NCBI GenBank assembly: GCA_965227215.1
Contig: OZ245729.1
Span: forward strand, 310,001 to 374,000
Source: Gracilimonas sp965227215
Lineage (GTDB): Bacteria; Bacteroidota; Rhodothermia; Balneolales; Balneolaceae
Reading direction: 5' to 3'
DNA length: 64,000 nt
Below the pieces are notes generated by a model that worked only from the letters and a program-made list of their open reading frames with translations, was not told the DNA's origin and did no database searches. Below, piece by piece: positions 16,817-26,741 of this stretch (position 1 is the first letter of the stretch; the number at the start of each line of letters is the position of its first letter). A program made the translations under genes and the position numbers.

Positions 16817-18193
16817 TTATTTAACAAAAATAACCCATTGGTTTGGACCGAAACTGATCTCTTGCGAGGTAACCATTAAGCTGGTTGAATTGTAGGTGGT
16901 GTACGATTCATCCACACCGACCTCTTGCAGAGGGACATTCTTTCGGTCACCACTAAAGTTTAGAACCACAATTACTTCACTATCATCTTTCTGGCGTTTG
17001 TAGGCTACCACTCCTTCTGAGCCTTCAGGAACCTGTATAAACTCTAAGTTTCCACCAAAATCGCCATTCCATAAAGCAGGAGTATCCCGTTTTAGGCCAA
17101 CAAGTGTGGTGTAAAAATCCTGGTATTTATACTCTTTCCATTCAATCGGGTCTTTCTCAAAGAATTCAAGTTGCTTGTCCAATCCGGACTCCTGCCCGTT
17201 ATAAATCAATGGCATTCCATCGATGGTAGCCGAGAGAACGGCGAAGTTCTCAAAATTATCCCCGTACATTCCCGGGTCTGTGCCGTTCCAGGAGTTTTCA
17301 TCATGGTTAGAAGTAAAATACATTCGATATGCAGATGACGGGTAATTGGCTTCCGTTTCTTGCATCAGGCTGTCTAAGTCCTGAAAGGTTTGATGGCCTT
17401 TGGCAATCTCACGAATAGTATGTGCATACTGCCAGGCATAATTCATATGAAAAGCCTCTTTCACCAGCTCAGGCTCTCCGTCTTCAGCAAGCATAAATAC
17501 CGGCTTAATTGTATTGAGTGAGTCAATTGCCTCTTTCCAGAAGTCGGTAGGTACCATTCCGGCCACATCACATCGGTAGCCGTCGATATCAAAGTCGCGC
17601 ACCCAGTATTCCAGGGCATCGATCATAGCTGCTCGCATTTCTTCATTTTGGTAATCAAGCTGAATTACATCACTCCAGTCGGTGCCACGTGGAGGCATAA
17701 AGTTTCCTTCTTCATTCAGTTCGTACCATTCCGGGTTTTCGGTCCATGGATTATCCCATGCCGTATGATTGGCCACCCAGTCGATAATCACTTTAAATCC
17801 TAATTGGTGAGCTTCATCCACAAAACGGGCAAAATCTTCTTTTGTGCCAAAGTTTGGGTTTACCTCTTTGTAATCCTGAACCGAATAGTAGCTACCTAAA
17901 GGACCCTTTCTGTTTTTCTCACCAATGGGATGAATGGGCATTAGCCATAAAATACGAACGCCCATTTCTCTGATTCTCGGCAAATCTTTTCTGACAGCTT
18001 CGATCGTTCCTTCTTCCGAATACTGGCGTACATTAATCTCATAGATACTGGAGTTCTTGCTCCATTCCAGCTGCTCCACAGAACTTACCGGGGCTTTATC
18101 CGAATTTTTCCCAGACTGATTACACCCTCCGAGAATCACACTTAATGCCAGTAATACCGGAAGTATGTTGGTAAAGAATTTCTTCATGAACAT
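16817..18193 (-). CDS. GH13 alpha-amylase-family lipoprotein
   Basis: A 458-residue lipoprotein (lipobox LGGC, Cys24) with a GH13 barrel. The conserved regions are IIDWVANH (136-143), nucleophile Asp209 in DGYRCDVAG, acid/base Glu237 in FMLAEDGE and Asp298 in TSNHDEN, so the triad is complete. A short beta domain ends the protein. It is compact, with no binding module, as in intracellular or periplasmic maltodextrin hydrolases. Exact specificity is not visible. It is spaced 7 bp from the preceding GH13 gene, so the two are co-transcribed. Confidence 0.9.
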   Translation of the reverse strand: MFMKKFFTNILPVLLALSVILGGCNQSGKNSDKAPVSSVEQLEWSKNSSIYEINVRQYSEEGTIEAVRKDLPRIREMGVRILWLMPIHPIGEKNRKGPLGSYYSVQDYKEVNPNFGTKEDFARFVDEAHQLGFKVIIDWVANHTAWDNPWTENPEWYELNEEGNFMPPRGTDWSDVIQLDYQNEEMRAAMIDALEYWVRDFDIDGYRCDVAGMVPTDFWKEAIDSLNTIKPVFMLAEDGEPELVKEAFHMNYAWQYAHTIREIAKGHQTFQDLDSLMQETEANYPSSAYRMYFTSNHDENSWNGTDPGMYGDNFENFAVLSATIDGMPLIYNGQESGLDKQLEFFEKDPIEWKEYKYQDFYTTLVGLKRDTPALWNGDFGGNLEFIQVPEGSEGVVAYKRQKDDSEVIVVLNFSGDRKNVPLQEVGVDESYTTYNSTSLMVTSQEISFGPNQWVIFVK

Positions 18194-18200
18194 GGTTTTC

Positions 18201-20570
18201 TTAAAGAGTTAATATTTCAAAACTGTTAGACGGCAAGGTTAGCTTGAGTACTCCTTCTTCAATACTAAACTCATTACCGAATTCAGCTTTGAGGTTTGAG
18301 TAATCAAATTCATCACGCAATAGTACTTCTACATTTTTTGGCTGATCAGATTTATTGAACACAGCAATCACCTGTTCTTCGAAATAGGCCCGGGAGTAAG
18401 CCAGTGTATGGTCGGTAACTGTGTGGAACCGGAAATCCCCATATGTGAGAGCCATTTCAGTATTGCGAAGCCCTGTTAATGTACTGTATACACTGCGGTT
18501 TTTAAGCTCCAGAGAGCTTAACTCGCCCTCCTCAAACTCCATCCATCGGCGATTATCGGGGTCGTTTGCACCGGGTTGTCCGTATTCGTCGCCTTGGTAC
18601 GTTACCGGAATTCCCGGGATAGTTTGATTGAAGGCATGGAACATACTCAGCCGATCGTAGGCAAAGGCTTGCGGGTCTTCAATTTCCCGGGTCCAACCGG
18701 CCAGCTTGCCGTCTTCACCCCAGCTTACTTCCCCACTCGTTAAGGTGATAAACCGGGTTTTGTCGTGATTCCCTGATATATATCCCATCAGGTTGTGATA
18801 TCCGTAGTAGTTAAAACTTTCCTGAAGTTGTGTTTGCAGGCCTTCAAATGAATTACCCTGCCCGAAGGTGTTTAAGCCTGCATCGTACAGACTGAAATCA
18901 AACTGAGCATCCAACATTGCGGAATTGATGTAACTTGCTATCAACTCGCGACTACCATAGGTCTCTCCTATCTGGAAAATTTGCTTGCCGGTCGGAATAG
19001 TTACTGAATCCTTGATCTTACGGGTTAGCGTTCGCCAGAACTCCAGTTGAATGTGCTTGGTGGCATCGTGTCGGAAACCATCCAGTTCAAACTCTTTCAC
19101 CCAATAAAGTGCCGAATCGGTCATGGTCTCAATGACTTCTTCCCGTGAAAAATCAAGCGTGGGCATAAAAGTATCAAACCAAGTGGTGAGCCGCTGTTCG
19201 TCCCAAAGCTCTGTATTCATCCTTCCATCCGGCAAGTAAAGTTCGGTTGCCCAATCCGGGTTTCGCTGATATACGGGATGAAGTTCATGCACGTGATTAG
19301 CGACGTAATCCAGAATTACATTCATGCCATTTTCGTGAGCCACATCCAGCAGTTCCCGGAACTCCTCCTCGGTACCGAATCGGTCATCTACTTTGGAAGA
19401 TGATATCGGCCAGTAGCCATGATAGCCGGAAAAAGTTGTTGTCACTCCACCTCTGTCCCACAGTCCGTATGCGTCTTCCGGATTTTGTGTTATAGGGGAC
19501 AGCCAAAGCGTATTCACTCCAATATCTTCAAAATATCCGCTTTGAATGGTTTGTGTGATCCCCGCAAAATCGCCTCCGTAATAATTGGCTTTAGGGTGAA
19601 TTTGAGGGTCATTCACTTTACGGGTGTTGGCAGGATTACCATCTTTAAAACGATCAATAAGCACAAAGTACATATTCCAGTTGTGATTATCGTGGCGGGT
19701 GAGCTCGCCGGTATCCCGAATGACTCTTCCATAATGCAAAGGGATTAACACATCGTTAGAAAGTTGTCCGTTTTCATAGGTCCATGCCCGGATGTGTGAA
19801 CGCTCCACGCTTTGAGCATTAGCCGGAATCTCAAAACTCAGAATATTGTCTTTAAAGCGTGTTTCGAGCTGATAATTTTCCCATAATACGATGGTGTTTT
19901 CGGTTGCAGGAGTTTTCAGATATACGACCGGCTCGGAATGGTCATAGGTTTCCAGCATGGGCTTTTCGGCCTCCACATCACCTACAGTAAGTACCGAATT
20001 CGTTCCTCCCATCCCATTGCTTACCGTATTGGGGTTGGCCGGATCCGGAGTTTCTTTACCATCCAGCATCAGGATGTATTGATAAACTCCTTCATTCACC
20101 AGCATAGTGGTTATCCAGATGCCATCTTTTTCAGTAAATGGGGCGGCTGCAGGATTCCAGTTATTCATTTCCCCTTTAAGCTGAACCGATTCATACTGTT
20201 TGCCTTGCGGGTCAAAGGTGATGGTAACTTCCTGCTTGTTCGATTTTTTAAGAAGGATGTCATATCCAAATTCATCCAACCAAAAAGTCATTACCCCTAA
20301 CGGAGCATCCAAAGAACCTGATAAAACCACTTCTTCTCTGTCCGAAGATAGACTTGCAGACAGAGAAGCCGGCACAACAACGGAATCGATGAGTGAGGGA
20401 GAAATGAAGTAATCGGCTGTTGTGATAGTGGTTTTATCAAATTCGAGACTTACAGGTGAAGCCAAACCGATAATCTGCGATTCTTTCGGAGCATCTATAT
20501 ACGAAGAACACCCGGCTACCCATATGACTATAAAGGCTGCAATTGTAGTTCTAAAAAATTTATTCATCAT
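18201..20570 (-). CDS. GH13 neopullulanase/cyclomaltodextrinase-like lipoprotein with starch-binding module
   Basis: A 789-residue lipoprotein from the ATG at 20570 (a GTG lies 6 nt upstream); lipobox VAGC with Cys21. Residues about 115-195 form a CBM20/CBM48-like module (QLKGEMNNWNPA, GVYQYILMLDG). A further beta domain lies at 205-290. The GH13 barrel covers 295-700 with ILDYVANH, nucleophile Asp502 in DGFRHDATKH, acid Glu536 in QIGETYG and Asp603 in SGNHDKTRF. The layout resembles SusA-type neopullulanases, which cut maltodextrins or cyclodextrins after import. It is 6 bp from the secreted amylase stop. Confidence 0.9.
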   Translation of the reverse strand: MMNKFFRTTIAAFIVIWVAGCSSYIDAPKESQIIGLASPVSLEFDKTTITTADYFISPSLIDSVVVPASLSASLSSDREEVVLSGSLDAPLGVMTFWLDEFGYDILLKKSNKQEVTITFDPQGKQYESVQLKGEMNNWNPAAAPFTEKDGIWITTMLVNEGVYQYILMLDGKETPDPANPNTVSNGMGGTNSVLTVGDVEAEKPMLETYDHSEPVVYLKTPATENTIVLWENYQLETRFKDNILSFEIPANAQSVERSHIRAWTYENGQLSNDVLIPLHYGRVIRDTGELTRHDNHNWNMYFVLIDRFKDGNPANTRKVNDPQIHPKANYYGGDFAGITQTIQSGYFEDIGVNTLWLSPITQNPEDAYGLWDRGGVTTTFSGYHGYWPISSSKVDDRFGTEEEFRELLDVAHENGMNVILDYVANHVHELHPVYQRNPDWATELYLPDGRMNTELWDEQRLTTWFDTFMPTLDFSREEVIETMTDSALYWVKEFELDGFRHDATKHIQLEFWRTLTRKIKDSVTIPTGKQIFQIGETYGSRELIASYINSAMLDAQFDFSLYDAGLNTFGQGNSFEGLQTQLQESFNYYGYHNLMGYISGNHDKTRFITLTSGEVSWGEDGKLAGWTREIEDPQAFAYDRLSMFHAFNQTIPGIPVTYQGDEYGQPGANDPDNRRWMEFEEGELSSLELKNRSVYSTLTGLRNTEMALTYGDFRFHTVTDHTLAYSRAYFEEQVIAVFNKSDQPKNVEVLLRDEFDYSNLKAEFGNEFSIEEGVLKLTLPSNSFEILTL

Positions 20571-20582
20571 GAGCACCCGATA

Positions 20583-23474
20583 TTATTTAACAAGCATCAT
20601 TTTTTGCGTAAAAACCTTTTCTCCGGCCTGTAAGCGGTAGATATACATTCCGCTGCTTAAGCTCCCGGCATCAAAATTCTTGGAATATGAGCCTGCCGCT
20701 TTTCTTTCATTCACCAGCTCTGTCACTTTTCTTCCCAACACGTCAAATACTTCCAGTTTTACTAAACCGGCATCGGCTACATCGTAGGTAATAGTAGTGG
20801 TTGGATTAAAGGGATTTGGATAATTCTGTTTGAGCTGAAAAGACTCAGGGAAGTTGTTATCCGTTGACTTCTCGTTAGATGTAAGCAACCCTTCCTCTGG
20901 CGTTTCAAACTGTCGGGTTGTATATATTCTGAATTCTCCGGGAGATAAAGTAAACTTCATATTAGGATCGCCTACGGTAATGGAGGTCCCATCAAAAAAG
21001 TTATACCACTCCCCGGAAGCCGGAAATGTAATCTCTGCATCATCTTCGGTAACCCCAAAATTTCCAACAACCAACACATCCGAATCATCATGTTCCAACA
21101 CATATGATTTGATAGCTCCGTTGAGTGAGTAGGATGCTCCATCCGGATCGGTAAAAACAGGACTGCTTTTTCTCAGATTGATTAAAGAGCTCCAGGTTTT
21201 ATACACCTTCAGTCGCTCGTTATCGTTGTAATAATTCCATCGGATGGGCTTCTCACTTACCCGGCCAGGATCACTGGCTTTGCAATCGCCATTGGAATTA
21301 CCCCCGGGTTTAAGGCATTCATCTTCACCCCAGCCATAACCCAGCTCGCCGAACTGCCACATCATTTTTGGTCCGGGCATGGGGAAGAAAAAAGCCCCTA
21401 CCAGCTTTTGCCGGGCAAGTGCGGTACCCAGCTCTTTGACATCATAGCTTCCGGATGAATTTCCGAATTTCTTCTTCTTCAGCATCAGCCATTGTTCATC
21501 ATGACTTTCCATATATCCAACAAGATGCCGTTGCTGAAAACTGCTTCTTGATTCAGAAAGCACCCCATACAAATTAGACTTCCCGTTCTCGTTATACCCC
21601 ATGGAAGCTTCACCGTAGGGATGGTTCATATTCCCCCAAAGCATCACACCTTTACCTTCATGTACCCGGTAGTTAGCCCACTCTTTTTCTTCGTTCTCGG
21701 TTCCCAAATGTTCAAAGATCACAATAAAATCAGGATCAGCAGCCCATTGGTAATCTGCATATTTCTTCAGAAGATCAACACGGTCTTGTTGGTAAGCACT
21801 GGTACACGAGCCATTACTTTCGGTACAATTTTGGGTAAAGCCTTTGGTTAAATCCCATCGAAAACCGTCAATTTTATACTCATTAATCCAATGTTCAATC
21901 ATTCGCTTTGTGTAATACTGAGTAGCGGAATACGAATGATCAAAATCGTTGAATACATTGAAAGCGTGACGAGGCTGTGAGTTGAAATAATAGTTGTCAT
22001 CATTTCCATATAGCTGGTAGAGCGGATTTGCTCCGGTGGCATGATTCATGACTACATCCAGAATTACTGCCATCCCTCTTTTATGGGCTTCATCCACAAA
22101 CTTTTTAAATGCGGTTGGAGTGCCATAAAACTTATCGAGGGCCAGGTGGTGATTGGGATTGTACCCCCAGCTCAGGTTTCCGTCAAACTCACTCACCGGC
22201 ATCAACTCAATGGCATTCACGCCCAGGTTTTCGAGGTAATCGAGCGTATCGGTAAGCGTTTGGAAGTTCTTCGTGTTCAGGAAGTCACGAATCAATAATT
22301 CGTAAATAACCAATTCGGTTTTTTCCGGCCGTTCATAATCCGTTGCCTGCCATTGATATTCATCCTTCCCGGGTTGAAGTACCGTAACCCAACCCTGTGT
22401 TTTATCTGATGGATAAGGAAGCAAACCCGGAAAGGTAGATTCCGGTATATATTGATCATTAAATGGGTCAAGGACCAATGCAGAATAAGGATCTGAAATC
22501 CGCAGTTCACCATCAACCAGGTACTGAAGGCCGTACTGTTCTCCCGGAGTGAGTCCGGTAATTTCAATCCAGTGCCATACGCTGTCGGGGTTCAGCGAAT
22601 CTTTTTTCATGAGGTAATTCTCATCCACTTTCCAGTCATTGAAATCACCCAGAGCAAACACATAATCTTTACCCGGAGCAAATAAGGAAAGTGTGACTGA
22701 AGTTCCGTCCTGACTGTAGGTAATCCCATCCTCCAATCCCTGAGGACGATTAGCTTTTTCGGGGCTGACATCCGGCAGATAGGCAAAGGTAACGGAGTCG
22801 GTTCGTGTAACACCGGATTCTGTCACAGCAACTAATTTAAACGTGTTTTCACCAACCGTTAAAGAAGCTGTGGTTAAATCCTTAATAGAAAAAAGCTGTC
22901 GCTCTGTATCATAATTACCGGCAAACGAACCAGCTGCTGTTCCATTCACAATAAATTCAGAAGCATTCAGGTCTATAGGGTCGTTATCGGTGGAAGCAAC
23001 AGTCGCCCAGATTTCATCCTCCTCCCCCACAATTTGATTATTGGAAGGCTGAAGCTGAAAAATGAGCGGAGTTGTTACTTCGATGAATGAGTCGTTATTA
23101 TTGCCAATAGCAATATCATTAAGCGGGTCGGTAAACCACTGCCATTCGGAGCCGCTGGCATTATACTGTTCATGAAATTTGTAAGCATAACCTGATCTGC
23201 CGTTATAGGTTGCTCCACCACCGCCCACCGTCAGACTGATGGTTTTATACCAAAACCCGTTGGCCTGATCCTGTTCCATCAGTGAACCATCGGTCGTACT
23301 AATCCTTCCACTGCTGTTGTTTCCCCAACTATTGAACTCACCGGGTACAAAAGCTCTCACGGCATCATCATTGGGATAGTATCGAAAGGTGACGTCAATA
23401 GTATTCTGTGCTACAGATATACTTTGGGTAAGAACAAAAATAATCAGCAGTAATATTGACTTCAGATACTTCAT
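20583..23474 (-). CDS. T9SS-secreted GH13 alpha-amylase with two CBM-like domains
   Basis: A 963-residue enzyme from the ATG at 23474 (a TTG seven codons upstream overlaps lacI and is rejected). It has a signal peptide to about residue 22. Beta modules lie at 25-135 (VPGEFNSWGNN) and 245-340 (CBM48-like, FALGDFNDWKV). The GH13 barrel has VVMNHATG, nucleophile Asp541 in DGFRWDLTKG, acid Glu588 in VIFEHLGTE and Asp659 in MESHDEQW. The tail from about 880 (QNYPNPFNPTT) is a T9SS type A sorting signal ending FTQKMMLVK. It is therefore likely exported to the cell surface or medium. Confidence 0.92.
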   Translation of the reverse strand: MKYLKSILLLIIFVLTQSISVAQNTIDVTFRYYPNDDAVRAFVPGEFNSWGNNSSGRISTTDGSLMEQDQANGFWYKTISLTVGGGGATYNGRSGYAYKFHEQYNASGSEWQWFTDPLNDIAIGNNNDSFIEVTTPLIFQLQPSNNQIVGEEDEIWATVASTDNDPIDLNASEFIVNGTAAGSFAGNYDTERQLFSIKDLTTASLTVGENTFKLVAVTESGVTRTDSVTFAYLPDVSPEKANRPQGLEDGITYSQDGTSVTLSLFAPGKDYVFALGDFNDWKVDENYLMKKDSLNPDSVWHWIEITGLTPGEQYGLQYLVDGELRISDPYSALVLDPFNDQYIPESTFPGLLPYPSDKTQGWVTVLQPGKDEYQWQATDYERPEKTELVIYELLIRDFLNTKNFQTLTDTLDYLENLGVNAIELMPVSEFDGNLSWGYNPNHHLALDKFYGTPTAFKKFVDEAHKRGMAVILDVVMNHATGANPLYQLYGNDDNYYFNSQPRHAFNVFNDFDHSYSATQYYTKRMIEHWINEYKIDGFRWDLTKGFTQNCTESNGSCTSAYQQDRVDLLKKYADYQWAADPDFIVIFEHLGTENEEKEWANYRVHEGKGVMLWGNMNHPYGEASMGYNENGKSNLYGVLSESRSSFQQRHLVGYMESHDEQWLMLKKKKFGNSSGSYDVKELGTALARQKLVGAFFFPMPGPKMMWQFGELGYGWGEDECLKPGGNSNGDCKASDPGRVSEKPIRWNYYNDNERLKVYKTWSSLINLRKSSPVFTDPDGASYSLNGAIKSYVLEHDDSDVLVVGNFGVTEDDAEITFPASGEWYNFFDGTSITVGDPNMKFTLSPGEFRIYTTRQFETPEEGLLTSNEKSTDNNFPESFQLKQNYPNPFNPTTTITYDVADAGLVKLEVFDVLGRKVTELVNERKAAGSYSKNFDAGSLSSGMYIYRLQAGEKVFTQKMMLVK

Positions 23475-23484
23475 GGAACTTAGT

Positions 23485-24498
23485 TTAGACGTCAATTTTC
23501 TTCCCGTTTACTTCCGTGGAAGTACGGGTTATCAATTCGGGGGTATAAATGGTTTGTGAGATGGCCTTATCAGGCTTATTCATCCGTTCTATGAGATTTT
23601 GGGTAGCAAAAAAGCCCATATCTCTCATGGGTTGACGAATGGTGGAAAGTCCCATGTATTCCGCTAATTCAATGTCATCATAGCCTATTATTGGGATTTG
23701 TTTGCCTGTATCCTGCATGGCTTTGAGTGCTCCCACAGCCTGAATATCCGAAGCACAAAAACAGGCTTCCGGCATGGGGTCCATAGTCAGTATTTTGATC
23801 ATGGCTTCATATCCGGCCCGCTCGGTAAAACCGTCCCGGTACATGGTATCTCCCGTAACTACCATGTTTTTGTCGAATGGAATGTCGAATTCACTGAGAG
23901 CTTTTTTATAACCCAAAATCCGGTCCTGAATAGGCTTGGAGGTCTCCAGAGCAGAAAGCATAGCCACCCGTTGGTAGCCATTTTTGAACAAGCTTCTGGC
24001 AGCCCGGTATGCACCCTGGGCATTATCAACACTCACAGAATCGAAGCCCTCGTAGTGTTCATCCACAAGGGTGATGGGAACATTATACTTCTGGAGCTTA
24101 TTCCAATCTTTATCATTCAGGTGAATGGAAATAAAGAGGTAGCCTTCCGCCCATCTTCGCTTCAGAACATGCTCTACCTGTTCTTTAACATCTTTATTGG
24201 GTGAAATATTGAAGATACTGAGCTCGTAGTTTTCTTCACTGAGCTTATCCTGAATTCCTCCCAGTACTTCCATAAAAAAGTAATTCGAAATAACAGGTAC
24301 TACTATCATCACCGTATTGCTTTTACGGCTGGCAAGACCCTGGGCAAATGCTTGCGGATGATATCCCATTTCGTCTGCCACGGCCAGAACTTTCTTTTTG
24401 GCTTTGTCAGATACGTTGGCGCTGTTATTGAACACACGTGAAACCGTGGCAATACTTACACCTGCTTTTTTTGCGATATCGTATATAGTTGCTGGCAA
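23485..24498 (-). CDS. LacI-family transcription regulator of the starch locus
   Basis: A 337-residue LacI/GalR-type repressor. The N-terminal helix-turn-helix and hinge (IYDIAKKAGVSIATVSRVFN, residues 5-24, then the AQGLASRKS hinge) are followed by a periplasmic-binding-protein-like effector domain (VMIVVPVISNYFF, ASDIQAVGALKAM, IPIIGYDDIELAEY). Translation starts at TTG (24498); no ATG or GTG fits the conserved start. It lies just after a terminator hairpin and 10 bp before the secreted amylase. The effector is likely maltose or a maltodextrin, by context only. The best candidate operator is at 34169-34182. Confidence 0.92.
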   Translation of the reverse strand: MPATIYDIAKKAGVSIATVSRVFNNSANVSDKAKKKVLAVADEMGYHPQAFAQGLASRKSNTVMIVVPVISNYFFMEVLGGIQDKLSEENYELSIFNISPNKDVKEQVEHVLKRRWAEGYLFISIHLNDKDWNKLQKYNVPITLVDEHYEGFDSVSVDNAQGAYRAARSLFKNGYQRVAMLSALETSKPIQDRILGYKKALSEFDIPFDKNMVVTGDTMYRDGFTERAGYEAMIKILTMDPMPEACFCASDIQAVGALKAMQDTGKQIPIIGYDDIELAEYMGLSTIRQPMRDMGFFATQNLIERMNKPDKAISQTIYTPELITRTSTEVNGKKIDV

Positions 24499-24516
24499 AT
24501 CGAGTGAGTTTATTAG

Positions 24517-24546
24517 AAAACGCAGGCACCGGTCAAAGTACCTGCG
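24517..24546 (-). terminator. Intrinsic terminator inside the starch locus
   Basis: On the minus strand CGCAGGTAC pairs with GTGCCTGCG (9 bp, one G-T pair, 8 nt loop; 24546-24521) and is followed by TTTTCTAAT. It lies 30 bp after the stop of the lamin-tail protein and just before lacI, so it probably reduces read-through from the surface-protein genes into the regulator and enzymes. Confidence 0.65.
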
Positions 24547-24575
24547 AATAAAAGACTTATTATTGAGTAATCAAT

Positions 24576-26693
24576 CTACTTGATTAACATCATTTTCTTG
24601 TTCTGGGTAAATGTACCTGCTTCAATTCGGTAGAGATACATTCCAGATGCAAGTTTAGACGCATCGAACTGAACAGTATGCTGTCCGGCTGTCATGCGGC
24701 CATTTACCAGTTGAGCAACTTGCTGTCCAAGAATATTGTAAACCGTCAACGTAACCTGAGTTGCTGATGGCAACGTGAAGTTAATATTCGTTGTCGGGTT
24801 GAATGGATTTGGATAGTTCTGGCTCAGTGAGAATTCTTCCGGTGTAGTGGTGATTTCTTCGTTCTCGTTAGAAACAACTACATCGTTATCACCTTTACCG
24901 CCACGTCGAACTACGGTTGGTCCTTCGGTAGTTGCGAGGATGTACTCGTCATACAGGTCATCATAAACAGAGTCACCGCGAACGAATCCACCAAATACTA
25001 CTTCTACTTTAGAACCGCTGATACGTACGTTGTGGTCAGCTCCAAAACCGGCCTCGTTGTCATATCCGTTGATACCTAGTTTGAAGGCACCTACACGAGC
25101 ATCACCAGATACATAAGACTTAGTTAACGTCCATAGAGAATCTCCGGCAACTGCATCACCAGCTTCTCCGTTATCATTGAACTTAAGGTCTTCTGCACCA
25201 CCGAGAACCGGTCCCCAGTCTTCCCATCCACCGGCTAACAGAGGTCCGTTACCGGAAAGGAAGTTAATGGTTGAATCCTGTCCACCACCGGCTTGTACAT
25301 CAGCAGGAAGTGCTGAACTATCTGCCAGGTGGTAGTACGCAGCACGCAGATCTACTTCAAATACTACGTCAGTATCTTCAGTGAATACATCGCTAGGTGT
25401 GATTCCATCGAAGTAAGGAATGTTACCGTCAGGAGCATTCTGTGCCAGGTAACGGCCTTCAAACAATCCATCTTCAGTAACGGTAATCATTTTGTTATCG
25501 CCGCTCTCCCAGGTAACAGATTCGTCTGCATTCACAATAGTGAACTTGTACGCATAGGTACTCGGGATAGGTTTGTCTGTACTGAAAGTTACAGAACCTT
25601 CGTAAATACCCTCTGTCTGAGACTCGGTGAGATTATAAGTACCTGCACTCCAGTCTGCTTCAAAGGCACCTGTAACGGAAACAGATTCTGTTTCCGGATC
25701 GAAGTTGCCGTTCAGTTCCTGAATAGACATATCTACCTGGAAAAATAACTCAACTTCACCAAAAGTAGCGTTGTTTAAGTCATCATAATCAAACTCAGGC
25801 TCTTCAGCTCCAAGGGTAGAATCCATACTTACCGTAAAGGTTCTGTTGTCGTTACGGCTTTCATATCCACCGTTAATTCTACCTGAATTGGAGTAGATGT
25901 GGTATTTGAATGCATAATCGCCAGGTGCTAGAATAATTGCTTTGGTATAAATACCATCTTCATCACTGTCTGTTAATGTATCAGCAGCGGTATCCCAGCC
26001 ATTCATGGATCCGGGAACGGTAACAAAATCTTCTCCGGGGATGAAGGCAGCTGAATCAATAATGTCATTCATATCAGCCTGGAAGGTGATTTCGTACCCG
26101 AATGTGTGCATTCCCAGGTCTGAGAAATCGTTTTGGTCTTTAACGATCCATTCTGAAGATGCTTCATCGGTTCCAAAAGAAGCTAATGCTGTAGCATTAC
26201 CTGAGAATACATTTGGCTTACGAATTAAAGTTTGTTCATTAGTCGCCTCAGAAACTCCGGACACATCCCAGGCAGAACCGGGATCAGAACCAAATTCTCC
26301 AAAATGATCAACAACAACCCATGATCCATTGTCATTAAAGGCGATAGCTAATGCATCGTCACCATTATAGAAGGTGATTGAATGTGTAGTGTCAGAAACA
26401 GATGTGATCAAAGAATCAGCTGATGGATTCGCGACAACAAATGTCTGATATGGAGGCAAATTTCCAGATAACTCTAAAGAATCTTGCCACTCTGTGCTTC
26501 CGTTATTTGCTCTGTAAAGTCGATAAGTAGATAAATCTACAGTATCAGCAGAGGTATTGAATAACTCGAGCGCCTTGTTATTACTTGAGCCTTCTATGTA
26601 CTCAGAAATAATAAGGGCGTCTTGTGCCTGTACACTTACAAACCCAAAAAGGGCGAAAAGTACAGCACTGAATAAGGTTGTAACCTTTTTCAT
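24576..26693 (-). CDS. T9SS-secreted lamin-tail and starch-binding-like multidomain protein
   Basis: A 705-residue protein with a signal peptide (cleavage near VQAQD). Residues about 24-160 form a lamin-tail domain (LIISEYIEGSSNNKALELFN). Three beta modules follow: about 200-300 (PGSMNGWDTAAD), 315-420 (VSVTGAFEADWS) and 440-590 (LAGGWEDWGP). The repeated G-x-F/M-x-x-W pattern is that of starch-binding CBM20/26/48-type folds. The tail from about 620 (QNYPNPFNPTTN) is a T9SS type A sorting signal. By position and modules it is a candidate counterpart of SusE/SusF surface starch-binding proteins. No catalytic motif is seen. A clear AGGAG ribosome site precedes the ATG. Confidence 0.85.
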   Translation of the reverse strand: MKKVTTLFSAVLFALFGFVSVQAQDALIISEYIEGSSNNKALELFNTSADTVDLSTYRLYRANNGSTEWQDSLELSGNLPPYQTFVVANPSADSLITSVSDTTHSITFYNGDDALAIAFNDNGSWVVVDHFGEFGSDPGSAWDVSGVSEATNEQTLIRKPNVFSGNATALASFGTDEASSEWIVKDQNDFSDLGMHTFGYEITFQADMNDIIDSAAFIPGEDFVTVPGSMNGWDTAADTLTDSDEDGIYTKAIILAPGDYAFKYHIYSNSGRINGGYESRNDNRTFTVSMDSTLGAEEPEFDYDDLNNATFGEVELFFQVDMSIQELNGNFDPETESVSVTGAFEADWSAGTYNLTESQTEGIYEGSVTFSTDKPIPSTYAYKFTIVNADESVTWESGDNKMITVTEDGLFEGRYLAQNAPDGNIPYFDGITPSDVFTEDTDVVFEVDLRAAYYHLADSSALPADVQAGGGQDSTINFLSGNGPLLAGGWEDWGPVLGGAEDLKFNDNGEAGDAVAGDSLWTLTKSYVSGDARVGAFKLGINGYDNEAGFGADHNVRISGSKVEVVFGGFVRGDSVYDDLYDEYILATTEGPTVVRRGGKGDNDVVVSNENEEITTTPEEFSLSQNYPNPFNPTTNINFTLPSATQVTLTVYNILGQQVAQLVNGRMTAGQHTVQFDASKLASGMYLYRIEAGTFTQNKKMMLIK

Positions 26694-26741
26694 AGTTGCT
26701 CCTGTGTTTATTGTTATTGTTTCTGCGTGTGCAGTTTCTTA

